64,000 nt of DNA from Talpa occidentalis (taxonomy: Eukaryota; Chordata; Mammalia; Eulipotyphla; Talpidae). The first letter of the stretch is position 1; each line of letters opens with the position of its first letter. Positions 55,801 through 60,639 of this stretch are shown piece by piece. Both the position numbers and the translations under genes were made by a program. The notes beneath the pieces were generated by a model. It searched no databases and was not told the origin of the DNA. It worked only from the letters and a program-made list of their open reading frames with translations. The DNA lies in the NCBI RefSeq assembly GCF_014898055.3, contig NW_023605083.1, positions 95,939,483 to 96,003,482 of the forward strand. The letters are read 5' to 3'.

Positions 55801-58800
55801 GATCCAGAGTGTCCCCTTATCAAATTGAGGGGCCCTAGAGGCCCTCACTAATGTCAACCCTCACCCCTCCAGCCTGGAGACTGGCTTGAACTGCCCCATG
55901 TTCAGGAGCACAGTCAGGAACTATGTCAACCTACCATCAGCTAGCAGATGTTACTGAGTTTGTAGAATGGTCCCAGAATCCCCACCACCACCACCACACA
56001 CACACTTAGGGGTGTGATGGAGGCCTTGGGCAAGCAGCTGGAGAGCTGGAAAGTCATGAAGGTGTGGCAGTGTGAGCCCAATTATGCCTACTCTGCTCCT
56101 GAGAAGTCCTCTTAGGTCTGGTGTCCTATGAATACAGAAGGGATGAGAGCATGGAGACCAGACGTGGACATCAGAATGTCCTAGAATCCCCATGTTGATC
56201 ACAGTGGGGAGTTCAGGGACCCTATGTCACATTGCTCATGGTCTCTGTGTGCAGTGAGCATGGAAGTAGGGAATTGGAGCTGGCATTGACTCTAGGTGCA
56301 GGGACATGGGCTCAGGACTTTGGCCATGAGAGGCCCGAGAAGGGACAGTCACCTCTGGGAGCATCTTTGCCTGATAGACCAGAGCTGGGACACACCAAGC
56401 TGGCACAGGGGAACACATGGGCCTGGGAGTCATGCAGGTGCTGCTCAGTTGCCTCTCTTGTCCTGTGTGCTTGTTTTTCAGCACTTCCAAAAGCAAGGAG
56501 CTTTCTCCAGGATCTGCACAGAAAGGAAGTCCAGGCTCCAACCAGGGGGCACCCTGTGTGGGAACGCAGCCAGGGGCACAACCAGGCGCAGGCCCCAGCC
56601 AGCTACCTGCAGACCAGAGCCCTCACACCCTGCGGAAAGGTATGGTGTGGCGCCCTCTGCATGGGTCTTGGGCAGTCGGAAGTGACCGGTCTGTTCCCTC
56701 AGTTAGTGTGGATTTTTAGAAACCATGTGGCTTACTGAAAAATTCTACTCTGGGCATTACAGCTCCTAGAGGGATCATTTTATCATTATTCCTCAGCTTA
56801 CTCATTTGGACAGAGGACTCATTAGGAACCTATGCCGGGCCTTGCTTCCCGTGCACCCAGACTTCTGCAGAAAATGGCTATGCAGTGATATATGTCTTCC
56901 ATGGCCCCTGCCAGCCCCCACCATCATTGTACAGAGTCTAATATGGGAACCCCCACCCCTGCCCCCTCAACTGGGGCCTCACACTGCTGCTTATAGAAGG
57001 CAACACGAAAGAGGGGATCAAGTCCTGACCTTGCATGTTTCTGTTTGGAAAGGCCTGAGAATGTCTACACTTGACCATGAGCATCTACCCTAAAACCTGC
57101 TGCTGGGACACAGTGTAAAAGGCTTGTTCATTTACTCCAAGGTGACTCCCAAAACTAAAGACACACCGCATGATGACGCGGTGGTAATTCATAAGTGGGG
57201 AACTGACTTTTGTTTGTTTGCTTTTCACCTTTCATCATCTCTGAACAGTCTTTAACTTTTTCAAAGCAGCACAGTGTTTAATTGGCTCTCAGTTCAAGCC
57301 TTTCTAGCTTTCAGGTGTGGCTTTAGCTCTGGAATCTGTGGAATAGGCCTGGCTCACTATCTACATATGCCTTCTTGACAGGTTCTTACCAGCCCAGACA
57401 GAAGTTGCAATCCCACTATCAACTCTGCCCTCACCCACCCCATACCATCTGGTTAGTTCCCTATCCATTCTGCAAACATTTAAGAGCACCTACTATGTGC
57501 AGAGCTCTGTGCTGGGCACGGAGGGTATATCAGAGTGGCAGGCATAGCCTCACCAGAAAGGTAGACGTGGACCTGCAGTATAAGGTGGTGCCCTGTACTG
57601 TGAGCCTTGGGGCACTGTGGGGATGTGTGGGCAGTTGGCAATGGGATTTTGACATTCAGCGTTTTTCTCTGGCACCAACAGGTCTTCTTTGAGTACAGAT
57701 ATTGGTTCTTTAGCATCTTGTTTACAAGCTCATTACCCCCTTCCCAGCCCTGTAAGGTAGGGTAATGATGAAGCCATTGTTTTCTCCTTTGGGGTGAGGC
57801 TAGTCAACCTCCTGCTGCCAGGGGCAGGTTGACCTTTTTGGTTCTCACAGCACACTGGGCCTGTGCAAGGAATGCAGCCTAAAATGGCTCAGGTCCCTTT
57901 TACAAGTGGCACTCAGTATTTCAGAGCCACCATTTGAAAAGTAGAACTGTCTTCTCTACCTTCCACTACTACTTAGCTTTTTGATTGATTTATGTACTTA
58001 ACCACCTCAGGTTTTGACAGTGTGCCTACAGTTTTACATCACTCCCTAGTAAATGTCATCACCAACATCCTGGTAATGGCACTGCTGCCCCCTTCCAGCT
58101 CATTTAGAAGGCATGGTCAAATGCTAACACGTTCGTGAGCTCACTGCTAGTTTCTCGTCCAGTGCGGTCACTCCTGTGGTGGCCCCTGGCTGCTCTGTGC
58201 TTCAGTGGCAGCTGCTGGGAAAGCTACCCCGGGCTCAGGAAGCTGAGCCAAGAAGGGGCTTTATTATATGTCATGATTCTATGGACATTCCATACTTGAT
58301 CCTGCTGAATGATTACAGTGCTGTGAAGAAAATCTTCCTCCCTTTGCATAGGAGAGGTTTAAACAGATCGTTCAGGGCACATAGTGGGTCAGGTGAAATG
58401 GGAATCTGCAGCCAAGTTGGTGGGATTATCGAGTGCAACCACCACATGGGCACTGCTGGAGCCAGGGCAGCGCAGGCAGGTCTCTGGAGTGGTTGTGTTC
58501 CATGGAGAATGGTGAGGGTAGGGGAGAGATGGGTCCCTGGGGCACCTGGGAGTCTTAAAAGACAATTTCTTTTATATTTAGTGCTATCCAAAGCCATCCC
58601 ATCCTTAATTCTGATAGATTAGTTATTATTTTAAGATGTTTACTATTGATGGGCTCTTCTGAGTGTTTGAATTTGCCATCCTTACCAATTCATTTTCATT
58701 TAAAATTATAATGTATTTGTCATTCTGTGGTATGACTAAGTAAATAAAAAGAGGAAAATGAAGGCAATGTCAGGGGGTTGGGGCAATGATGTGTTTAGAA

Positions 58801-59079
58801 AACTGCAATGGGTCTGCGTGTATCTACACCTGGAAGTATAATTCTTGAAAGAAGACACACTGAGGCAGGTGCTCAGGATTGAGGGGAAGGACAGAGTGAT
58901 GGAGGCACTGGGCTTCTGTGGCCGAAGGACTTGGTATTTGTCATGGTCACTAGAGCCAAGAGCCCTTGGGCAGGTTCAGCCAACAGTTTTCTACCCTGAT
59001 ACCTCTCCCCACTCTGCAGTGACTAGAGGCCACTGGGACATCAGCCTGTGGATGGGAAATTTGTTCTCCAGTTTGGCTT

Positions 59080-59122
<43 letters not shown>

Positions 59123-59726
59123 GATCATGGCAGGCATTCAGAGACGAGGAGGAGAAATTAGTTAACAGATGGTCAGATATGGAAACCTGCAGTTCTGGGG
59201 TAATTTTTGAAGACTGTATTGGCTGTTCTCAGTGTGGTAAGAGCCGGGGGTGGGCACCAGGGGTAGGAGGTGTGAGGTATGTGCTGACAGGCCTCACGGA
59301 CAGACTACGCTGAACAACTGTGTTTTGTTGTTGTGTTTTCTCTTTCAGTTTCTAAGAAGTTGGCACCAATTCCACCCAAGGTCCCCTTTGGCCAGCCGGG
59401 GACTATGGCTGACCAGTCCGCCGGCCAGCCATCCCCACTCAGCTTGTCCCCCACCCCACCTAGCACCCCTTCACCCTACGGACTTAGTTACCCTCAGGGG
59501 TACTCCTTGGCCTCAGGCCCGCTCTCCCCGGCTGCAGCTCCTCCCCTGGCCTCTCCTTCCGTCTTCACAAGCACTTTAACCAAATCGAGGCCCACCCCTA
59601 AGCCCCGGCAGAGACCCAGTCTGCCACCACCTCAGCCTCCCACAGTAAACCTCCCAGCCTCTAGTCCACAGTCCACGGAGCACCCCGTGCTAGACGGCAT
59701 GTCCCCGGGGGAAAGCATGTCTACAG
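1..59726 (+). CDS. ARHGAP44: ARHGAP44 (RICH2) RhoGAP, spliced, partial at both ends
   Basis: This entry spans the whole gene; its 18 coding exons are listed separately. The protein has an N-terminal BAR domain (about residues 14-245) that binds and bends membranes, a RhoGAP domain (about 250-440) that switches off Rac1 and Cdc42, and a long proline- and serine-rich tail with SH3-binding potential. In neurons the family member RICH2 acts at dendritic spines and binds Shank3 through its C-terminal PDZ ligand. Seen directly: all exons have consensus splice sites, all phases match, there is no internal stop, and the joined coding length is 2121 bases. Identity rests on near-complete agreement with the human protein as I remember it; the paralogue ARHGAP17 differs in the tail. 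Residues 1-60 and the last roughly 46 lie outside the window. Confidence 0.96.
1209..1480 (+). repeat. tRNA-derived SINE, subfamily A, with perfect TSD
   Basis: The element begins GGGCCTCCCC, has a tRNA-like head with a B-box-like GGTTCCATCCC, and ends in an (AAATA)n/TTTTTAAAA tail. It is flanked by an exact 11-base target-site duplication, AATGCAAATCA, at 1198-1208 and 1481-1491. It shares its whole body with the copies at 3775, 19595, 25914 and 46345. Confidence 0.88.
1492..1960 (+). repeat. L2-like old LINE fragment
   Basis: The text resembles the L2 3' end in the + direction: a stretch on short protein-like fillers, a 'tcaccttctccttgtgg' segment, then 'gagcccatgggaacaagaatc' near the end. 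It is strongly diverged and its ends are approximate. Confidence 0.6.
2065..2290 (+). repeat. MIR-like SINE fragment
   Basis: It contains the MIR core pattern: 'gctgcttcctaattatacctgatcttgggcaagtca', cut here to its key part 'cttgggcaagtca', then 'tcttcatttggaaattg' and a run ending in repeated 'aatac' near 2270. Diverged, + strand. Confidence 0.7.
2456..2562. repeat. GA-rich low-complexity tract
   Basis: This is about 105 bases of impure GAGAGT/GAGGG purine repeats ending in a short (GT)5. It is a simple-sequence tract without a coding frame. Confidence 0.85.
3480..3774. repeat. Unnamed old interspersed repeat, split by a SINE
   Basis: The segment 'ggaagatacacaaaaaagtgg' and the following gggaa/ggttg text recall a common old mammalian repeat that ends in TTTTGTATCATATTT. 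The SINE at 3775 splits it; its continuation is at 4029-4075. I cannot name the family with confidence. Confidence 0.4.
3775..4028 (-). repeat. tRNA-derived SINE, subfamily A, antisense
   Basis: Read on the minus strand it begins GGGCCTCCCC and ends in a TATAAATAAATAAACC tail. It is flanked by a 19-base target-site duplication with one mismatch at 3756-3774 and 4029-4047. This is a clean, fairly young insertion. Open frames across it are not genes. Confidence 0.9.
4079..4345 (+). repeat. Tigger/MER2-like DNA transposon remnant
   Basis: It starts with the terminal inverted repeat CAGTTGACCCTTGAACA after a TA dinucleotide, followed by 'gtcgaaaatccacgtctaac' and 'atgttatatgtatttcatg', all matching the MER2 consensus as I remember it. 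The 3' terminal repeat is lost. It carries no transposase. Confidence 0.8.
4384..4430. repeat. GATG/GATA tetranucleotide repeat
   Basis: Four impure GGAT units are followed by TAGG and GATA units. It is a compound microsatellite. Confidence 0.9.
5155..5362 (+). repeat. MER5A-like hAT-Charlie MITE
   Basis: It carries the typical order: 'caaccttggcactctgg', 'gtgcatgtaggatgtttagc', 'tggactctgccaactaaatg', then 'ccagatgtcttaaagg'. This is the non-autonomous MER5A pattern. The ends are eroded. Confidence 0.8.
5850..6430 (+). repeat. L2-like old LINE fragment
   Basis: It contains the L2 3' landmarks 'cctgggatgttctttctc', 'tctgagaggccatccc', 'gaatataagttccatgag' and 'gtagtgcctgggcaggcag'. It lies in the + direction and is diverged. 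The 106-codon open frame across it is a chance reading. Confidence 0.75.
6745..7515 (-). repeat. Old L1 3' region, antisense
   Basis: Read on the minus strand this is the 3' part of an old L1. Landmarks on the + strand include 'tttcatgtgcttgttgtc', 'atttccctagtgactagtca', 'ctggatttg'-like text and 'atcatcaccactgagttc'. Heavily mutated, no intact frame. Confidence 0.75.
8027..8103 (+). CDS. ARHGAP44: ARHGAP44 exon, BAR domain residues ~67-92
   Basis: It is 77 bases long, preceded by a pyrimidine tract and TTTTCAG and followed by GTAAGG. It encodes K-K-L-P-L-T-T-L-A-Q through G-D-D-T-L-L-G, part of the BAR helical bundle that dimerises on curved membrane. It enters in phase 0 and leaves after two bases of a glycine codon, completed by the first G of the exon at 12721. 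Confidence 0.96.
8896..8928. repeat. (AATAG)n microsatellite
   Basis: About six AATAG/AAATAG units in a row. Confidence 0.85.
8995..9525. repeat. LTR-like old repeat, copy 1 of 2
   Basis: It begins near 'aaagacagattaacaaaaca' and ends near 'gtggcatttttggggagtgg'. A second, diverged copy with the same closing pattern is at 54655-55010. The layout recalls solo LTRs of old endogenous retroviruses, but the family is not certain. It has no coding content. Confidence 0.5.
11340..12000 (+). repeat. Old L1 3' region, sense
   Basis: Landmarks in order: 'tagccaaagaatatgagtag', 'cttcactgtagttaagg', 'aattggcaaaaaattaaaac', 'gaatggaattctatatagc' and 'agcaagatgaatgagcccc'. These are L1 ORF2-end/3' untranslated motifs in the + direction, diverged. 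Confidence 0.7.
12721..12832 (+). CDS. ARHGAP44: ARHGAP44 exon, BAR domain residues ~93-129
   Basis: It is 112 bases long. The acceptor is TTCTTCTGTTTTAG and the donor GTAAGG. It encodes a charged helical stretch running from K-M-L-K-L-C-G-E-T-E to F-L-L-A-E, a BAR coiled-coil helix. Its first base completes the glycine codon of the previous exon and it ends on a whole codon. Confidence 0.96.
12833..14774 (+). other. ARHGAP44 intron
   Basis: This 1.9 kb intron is mostly unassigned. Around 13440-13620 there is a fragment of a common old mammalian repeat ('gctacctgaggctattgaac ... gtgcaactgaggaagag'), whose family I do not name. The stretch 13905-13975 is repeated in the next intron at 17275. 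Confidence 0.7.
14775..14851 (+). CDS. ARHGAP44: ARHGAP44 exon, BAR domain residues ~130-155
   Basis: It is 77 bases long, starting after ACAACAG and ending before GTACGG. It encodes V-E-I-P-N-I-Q-K-Q-R-K-H followed by L-V-L-D-M-D-S-S-R-T, the lysine- and arginine-rich BAR segment expected on the membrane-facing surface. The exon ends after two bases of an arginine codon. Confidence 0.96.
15187..15445 (-). repeat. L1 3' untranslated region, antisense
   Basis: The + strand reads 'ttgggatataattgacatat' and then 'agtctcaggtgtacaacat', the usual look of an L1 3' untranslated region in reverse. The fragment is truncated. Confidence 0.6.
15715..15870 (+). repeat. MIR-like SINE fragment
   Basis: It contains 'ccaggagtcagaaatgagg', 'ctgtgaccctagtccagtca' and a downstream 'cctcacctgtacacagg', the MIR core order, + strand. 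Confidence 0.65.
15879..16181 (+). repeat. 5'-truncated L1, end of ORF2 and 3' tail
   Basis: It carries the very end of L1 ORF2 (protein pieces such as F-A-T-W-M-E-L and I-L-S-E-I-S-Q), a short 3' untranslated region and an A-rich tail at about 16170-16181. It is less diverged than the other L1 pieces here. It is truncated and therefore not mobile. Confidence 0.8.
18110..18480 (+). repeat. LTR-like old repeat, copy 1 of 2
   Basis: It includes 'tgttgaaacccttatccc', 'ggtatttggagg'-like text, 'gatcttggactttctagctt', 'gagaaaataaatgtctgctg' and a closing 'cagcccaagcagactaag'. A relative is at 44870-45310. This is a widespread mammalian repeat pattern of retroviral LTR type; I do not name the exact family. 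Confidence 0.6.
19595..19880 (+). repeat. tRNA-derived SINE, subfamily A
   Basis: This is a well-preserved copy: head GGGCCTCCCCAGTGGCGCAG with a likely A box (GTGGCGCAGCAGTTGAG) and a B-box-like AGTTTGATCCCC, and a tail of about six TAAA units then CTTTA(n). It is flanked by imperfect duplications (GTTAAAGGGAATAG and GTTAAGGGAACTAG) at 19581-19594 and 19881-19894. Confidence 0.9.
21732..21849 (+). CDS. ARHGAP44: ARHGAP44 exon, BAR domain residues ~156-194
   Basis: It is 118 bases long, starting after TTTTCCATCAG and ending before GTACCC. It begins W-Q-Q-T-S-K-S-S-G and runs through a serine-rich loop into the helix R-E-E-M-E-E-A-A-N-R. The serine-rich loop lies between two BAR helices. A shift of the donor by one base is excluded by the phase of the next exon. 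Confidence 0.95.
22700..23855 (-). repeat. Probable old L1-type LINE, antisense
   Basis: This is a T-rich stretch with L1-like antisense phrases such as 'cattccagcatgcctgcc' and 'gttctgagatttgttcac'. It is very diverged and the family is uncertain. Confidence 0.45.
23856..23894. repeat. Poly-T followed by (GTT)n
   Basis: About 22 T residues are followed by a short TTG repeat. Confidence 0.9.
24208..24467 (+). repeat. tRNA-derived SINE, subfamily B
   Basis: The head is GGCCTGCCTGGTGGCTCAG, the middle has 'cccccagcagtgaattgcag' and the end reads GCATAAATAAATAAATCTTTG. It differs from subfamily A at the same positions: 'ctggcctgcaccccagctc' replaces 'ctgactgtacccagtgc'. No clear target-site duplication remains. 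Confidence 0.8.
24933..24978. repeat. ATGAGAAATTAAT tandem repeat, three units
   Basis: Three units of ATGAGAAATTAAT separated by AA/TAA spacers. Confidence 0.9.
25050..25890 (+). repeat. Possible decayed L1 ORF2 sequence
   Basis: This AT-rich stretch has phrases such as 'aactaaatagatcagtgggag' shortened here to its key part 'atagatcagtggga', which recall L1 ORF2. Diverged, with uncertain limits. Confidence 0.35.
25914..26173 (+). repeat. tRNA-derived SINE, subfamily A, with TSD
   Basis: The head is GGGCCTCCCTGGTGGCACAG and the tail TATAAATAAATAAATAAATC. The A-rich duplication ending ATTACAAATTAA is present at 25897-25913 and 26174-26190. The element abuts the duplication of the next SINE. 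Confidence 0.9.
26205..26490 (+). repeat. tRNA-derived SINE, subfamily B, with perfect TSD
   Basis: The head is GGGCTTTCCTGGTGGCTCAG and the end reads GCACAAATAAGTAAAATAAG. It is flanked by an exact 14-base duplication, GAACATATTATTTA, at 26191-26204 and 26491-26504. Confidence 0.9.
26859..26886. repeat. CATA microsatellite
   Basis: About six CATA units with one interruption. Confidence 0.85.
29062..29130 (+). CDS. ARHGAP44: ARHGAP44 exon, BAR domain residues ~195-217
   Basis: It is 69 bases (23 whole codons), between CTTTCCACAG and GTAAGA. It encodes D-Q-L-S-A-D-M-Y-S-F through Y-A-N-Y-F-Q-T, part of the last long BAR helix. It is symmetrical (phase 0 at both ends), so skipping it would keep the frame. 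Confidence 0.95.
29131..31051 (+). other. ARHGAP44 intron
   Basis: This 1.9 kb intron holds a MER5A-like remnant near its start and a C-run (30831-30847). The rest is unassigned. Confidence 0.7.
29359..29577 (-). repeat. MER5A-like hAT-Charlie MITE, antisense
   Basis: It begins CAGTGATTCTCATTCAAGGG, the MER5A end in reverse, and carries 'gctactagacatcctataat' and 'caaaatgtcagttgggcc'. It is the reverse-orientation relative of the element at 5155. Confidence 0.8.
31052..31133 (+). CDS. ARHGAP44: ARHGAP44 exon, end of BAR domain, residues ~218-244
   Basis: It is 82 bases long, starting after TGTTTTCTCAG and ending before GTAAGA. It encodes L-I-E-V-Q-A-E-Y-H-R-K-S and then L-L-Q-A-V-L-P-Q-I-K, the end of the BAR helix. 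It leaves one base (G) of a glutamate codon. Confidence 0.96.
31591..31718 (+). CDS. ARHGAP44: ARHGAP44 exon, BAR-GAP linker and start of RhoGAP, residues ~245-287
   Basis: It is 128 bases long. The acceptor is GCTTTATCCCCTCAG and the donor GTAGGT. It encodes the linker (A-W-V-E-K-P-S-F-G-K-P-L) and the first RhoGAP helix (I-P-type stretch F-P-I-E-A-C-V-T-M-L-L), ending E-C-G-M-Q-E-E. The catalytic arginine follows directly in the next exon. Confidence 0.96.
32767..33065 (-). repeat. Old L1 3' untranslated region, antisense
   Basis: Landmarks on the + strand are 'atgagcctcatcacccagct', 'ggccagccctgtttcatct', 'ttttgaagccaatcccag' and 'ctctaaaagatagg', the usual reverse L1M end. Confidence 0.75.
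33999..34276 (-). repeat. tRNA-derived SINE, subfamily B-like, antisense
   Basis: Read on the minus strand it starts GGGCCTCCCTGGTGG and ends in TGCATAAATGGATGAATC, the subfamily B ending. A short duplication TGGACAT lies at 33992-33998 and 34278-34284. Confidence 0.85.
35134..35245 (+). CDS. ARHGAP44: ARHGAP44 exon with RhoGAP arginine finger, residues ~288-325
   Basis: It is 112 bases long, starting after TCCTGTTGGCAG and ending before GTAGAG. It opens G-L-F-R-V-A-P-S-A-S. The arginine, codon 291 by my numbering, is the arginine finger that RhoGAP domains insert into the Rac/Cdc42 active site. A lysine-rich helix follows. All the features needed for catalysis here are intact. Confidence 0.97.
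35560..35641 (+). CDS. ARHGAP44: ARHGAP44 exon, RhoGAP core, residues ~326-351
   Basis: It is 82 bases long, starting after TTTCCTGCCCAG and ending before GTGAGT. It encodes A-L-K-S-Y-L-R-E-L-P-E-P-L, the classic RhoGAP motif K-x-x-L-R-E-L-P-x-P-L that packs against the GTPase. The following stretch ends with W-I-Q-A-S. Confidence 0.97.
36000..36315 (+). repeat. L2-like old LINE fragment
   Basis: It contains 'tttccctgatcaccttctt', 'cattccctgtgttaattctc', 'gtccctaggacaatgtccgg' and 'gttctcaatatgtgtttgttg', the L2 3' end order in the + direction. Confidence 0.7.
36525..36612 (+). repeat. MIR-like fragment
   Basis: The text 'gagcagagaggtgagataat' followed by 'acaaagtcacaggtagg' matches the MIR core; short. 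Confidence 0.55.
37655..37735 (+). CDS. ARHGAP44: ARHGAP44 exon, RhoGAP core, residues ~352-379
   Basis: It is 81 bases long, starting after TTAAATTCTCAG and ending before GTGAGT. It encodes I-Q-E-Q-D-K-R-L-Q-A-L-W and then L-P-K-A-N-H-N-N-I. The L-P-x-x-N-x-x-x-(I/L) pattern is typical of the helix that leads to the conserved RhoGAP hydrophobic face. Confidence 0.96.
37836..38010 (+). repeat. MIR-like SINE fragment
   Basis: It contains 'aaataccctgtgaggttg', 'gctgaagaaaccaattcaaag' shortened to its key part 'gaagaaaccaattcaaag', and 'aagctacttgactttgg', MIR core order on the + strand. Confidence 0.6.
38425..38965 (+). repeat. Old L1 3' region, sense
   Basis: Landmarks: 'atccagcaatgccactttt', 'gggtatatatccaaaag', 'catagcagcatgattcac', 'tgaactatacacttaaaat' and an A-rich tail at about 38954. 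Typical 3' end of an old L1. Confidence 0.8.
39744..39857 (+). CDS. ARHGAP44: ARHGAP44 exon, RhoGAP core, residues ~380-417
   Basis: It is 114 bases long, starting after TGATTTCCTTTCAG and ending before GTGAGT. It encodes Y-L-I-K-F-L-S-K-L-S and then M-T-P-S-N-M-A-I-V-L-G-P-N-L-L. The asparagine in N-M-A-I-V-L-G-P-N-L is the invariant RhoGAP residue that holds the arginine finger region. Confidence 0.97.
40521..40612 (+). CDS. ARHGAP44: ARHGAP44 exon, end of RhoGAP domain, residues ~418-448
   Basis: It is 92 bases long, starting after GTGCCTGCAG and ending before GTATGT. It encodes N-I-T-E-M-M-T-T-V-S followed by I-I-E-P-I-I-Q-H-A-D-W-F-F-P-G, the final helix of the GAP domain. The last base begins an aspartate codon completed at 42184; the human protein as I recall it has glutamate here. 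Confidence 0.96.
41720..42060 (-). repeat. Old L1 ORF2 fragment, antisense
   Basis: It contains 'gttaaataacagtggtgag', 'agtgggccttgctctttttc', and 'gatgaattatcctaacattg', known reverse L1 ORF2 phrases. Confidence 0.65.
42184..42364 (+). CDS. ARHGAP44: ARHGAP44 exon, start of tail, residues ~449-508
   Basis: It is 181 bases long, starting after TTCTTCCCCACAG and ending before GTATGA. It encodes the region just after the GAP domain: I-E-F-N-I-T-G-N-Y-G, then an asparagine-rich part, an arginine/proline-rich part (R-R-P-L-S-V-A) and M-M-L-E-F-Y-K-K-D. It ends after two bases of a glycine codon, which fits both the microexon at 51160 and, if that is skipped, the exon at 51933. Confidence 0.96.
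42608..42670. repeat. 32-base direct tandem duplication
   Basis: Two units beginning TTCTCATCAAAAGAAAG at 42608 and 42640, differing at a couple of bases. Confidence 0.9.
43766..43808. repeat. (GA)n microsatellite, about 21 units
   Basis: A perfect GA run of 43 bases, likely polymorphic. Confidence 0.95.
43858..43921. repeat. TAAGTAACTCACTTT minisatellite
   Basis: Four to five copies of TAAGTAACTC with CACTTT or AG spacers lie 50 bases after the GA run. Confidence 0.9.
44870..45310 (+). repeat. LTR-like old repeat, copy 2 of 2
   Basis: It contains 'taacccaaaccctggaacct', 'gattatgagggtgggcccta' and 'acaaatttctgttgtttacc', in the same order as at 18110-18480. Diverged, + strand. An open frame here is not a gene. 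Confidence 0.6.
45820..45938. repeat. hAT-type MITE remnant
   Basis: It ends in TGTTGAGAACCACTG, the terminal inverted repeat shared by hAT-Charlie MITEs. The start is not clear. A run of about 25 A follows. Confidence 0.5.
45939..45964. repeat. Poly-A run
   Basis: About 25 consecutive A residues directly after the hAT remnant. No processed-pseudogene body precedes it. Confidence 0.9.
46345..46623 (-). repeat. tRNA-derived SINE, subfamily A, antisense
   Basis: Read on the minus strand it starts GGGCCTCCCTGGTGG and ends TATAAATAAATAAATAAATC. A short duplication, ACAGCAAAT, lies at 46336-46344 and 46624-46632. It contains a small extra CGGGGAGCAGC duplication near the tRNA-like head (about 46530-46550). 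Confidence 0.88.
51160..51177 (+). CDS. ARHGAP44: ARHGAP44 18-base microexon (L-R-K-I-Q)
   Basis: This exon is 18 bases, preceded by the pyrimidine-rich TTTCTGTCCCTGCAG and followed by GTACGG. Joined between its neighbours it adds G-L-R-K-I-Q-S in frame. The length is a multiple of three and the phases on both sides are equal, so it can be skipped cleanly. It sits alone in about 9.6 kb of intron. The same residues occur in the human protein as I remember it, including an isoform lacking them. Confidence 0.9.
51178..51932 (+). other. ARHGAP44 intron after the microexon
   Basis: This 755-base intron is GC-rich toward its 3' end (51580-51930). I see no exon or named repeat in it. Confidence 0.7.
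51933..52154 (+). CDS. ARHGAP44: ARHGAP44 exon, proline-rich tail, residues ~514-588
   Basis: It is 222 bases long, starting after GTCCCTCGCCAG and ending before GTAAGC. It begins M-G-V-R-V-M-D-T-S-W-V-A-R-R and becomes proline/alanine-rich (P-P-A-P-P-A-E-L-A-A-P-L-P-S-P). The tail is presumed disordered and contains P-x-x-P cores for SH3 domains. It is GC-rich compared with the surrounding intron. Confidence 0.95.
54655..55010. repeat. LTR-like old repeat, copy 2 of 2
   Basis: It starts near 'gcataagacagatgaattg' and closes with 'aaggtgacacattttggggt', parallel to 8995-9525. Diverged; no coding content. Confidence 0.5.
55161..55432 (-). repeat. tRNA-derived SINE, subfamily B, antisense
   Basis: Read on the minus strand it starts GGGCCTCCCTGGTGGCGCA and ends GCATGCATAAATAAATAAA. 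It is flanked by CAGCAGCA at 55153-55160 and 55433-55440, extended by T residues. Confidence 0.88.
56482..56639 (+). CDS. ARHGAP44: ARHGAP44 exon, serine/glycine-rich tail, residues ~589-640
   Basis: It is 158 bases long, starting after GCTTGTTTTTCAG and ending before GTATGG. It encodes T-S-K-S-K-E-L-S-P-G-S-A-Q-K-G, then a G-T-Q-P-G-A-Q-P-G-A repeat and S-P-H-T-L-R-K. The Q-P-G-A repeat looks about six residues shorter than in the human protein as I recall it. A longer open frame on the same bases in another frame is a shadow. Confidence 0.94.
57455..57600 (+). repeat. L2/MIR-like ancient fragment
   Basis: It contains 'agcacctactatgtgcagag' and 'gtgctgggcacggagg', a pattern common at old LINE/SINE ends. 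The exact family is not decided. Confidence 0.5.
59092..59119. repeat. (GT)14 microsatellite
   Basis: A perfect GT run that ends 229 bases before the exon at 59349. Confidence 0.95.
59349..59726 (+). CDS. ARHGAP44: ARHGAP44 large proline-rich exon, residues ~641-767
   Basis: It is 378 bases long, starting after GTTTTCTCTTTCAG and ending before GTAACC. It encodes V-S-K-K-L-A-P-I-P-P-K-V, then serine/proline stretches, the basic SH3-ligand-like S-R-P-T-P-K-P-R-Q-R-P, P-P-P-Q-P-P, and finally D-G-M-S-P-G-E-S-M-S-T. It leaves one base (G) of the next codon. In human the next exon is the last one and begins with aspartate; it was not found before 64000. Confidence 0.95.
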
Positions 59727-60639
59727 GTAACCACCCCACACTCCCTCTCATCTTTCCATGAGCCTTAGCAGGATGTGCCGCAGGGAGGGATTGTTAGTTT
59801 GCTGCAGTTAGCAAGCCCCTGCTGGTCAGGGGGCACTGTGTGGGCATCGTGTGTGGCTTCCAACGCGGTCTCCTTGGAGACATGCCTCCCTCCCCATGAG
59901 GCAGCCCTGGAGCCACGCTGTCTTGAGGAGGGACTTCTTAGGGGCTTTCTCCCAGCCCAGGGTTTGGGTTCTGTCCTTAATTCCCGGGTTGAGCACCCTG
60001 TGTCCTTTGGAGGGTGCTTTAGGAGAGACTGGGAGCCAGATTGTGACTGCAGAACCGCCGCCATCAAAGCACAGGTGAGGTATTCCAGGCTTTCCTCACT
60101 GGAGCCCAGGCATCTCAGTAGGTACAAGTCCTGGTCCTGGAAACAGAGGCCAAGAACCAAAGACACATTTTCCTATAAATGAAGTCAGCCTTATTAGAGA
60201 ACTATAACTCTAGGAAGAGATATTTAGAGAGGGGTCAGTTTTAGAAAACATGAGCACCCCCCTGGCTCTTGGAGGAGTTAATTGGACAAGCCCACAACTA
60301 CTAAATTTAGTTTTGCTTTAAATGTAAAATCAAAGATGGAGCTATTTTCCTCTAGAAATAAAAAATGTGTAAGCATGAAATCATAAACACACACCACATT
60401 TAGCGAAAACTATTTGTTGGTTTGGAAAGAGGACATTTTTGAACCATCTCTCCAGACACTTTGACTGCATGAGATTAGAAAGTCAGGGTATATTTGTGGA
60501 GGCCATTTCCCTGTGCAGGCGGCAAAGCAGCGTCTCAGAACAGAGCCAGCCCACCATTGCCCCAGACGGGGGGCGGGGAGCTTGCGCTCGTCTGTTTGGT
60601 GCTGAGCCAAGTAGCAGAGGGGGAGGCAACCCAAGGTGG

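Larger units (their letters stand above)
52155..56481 (+). other. ARHGAP44 intron
   Basis: This 4.3 kb intron holds a CA/CAC-rich tract (52990-53060), an LTR-like old repeat and an antisense subfamily B SINE. 52160-52980, 53060-54640 and 55440-56480 are unassigned. The 190-codon open frame at 53445-54017 shows no known domain. Confidence 0.7.
56640..59348 (+). other. ARHGAP44 intron
   Basis: This 2.7 kb intron holds an L2/MIR-like old fragment and a (GT)14 run. The rest is unassigned. Confidence 0.7.

Noticed and set aside
56232..56738. 168-codon + strand open frame
   Set aside because: Overlaps the true exon at 56482 in a different frame; it is a shadow of GC-rich coding sequence.
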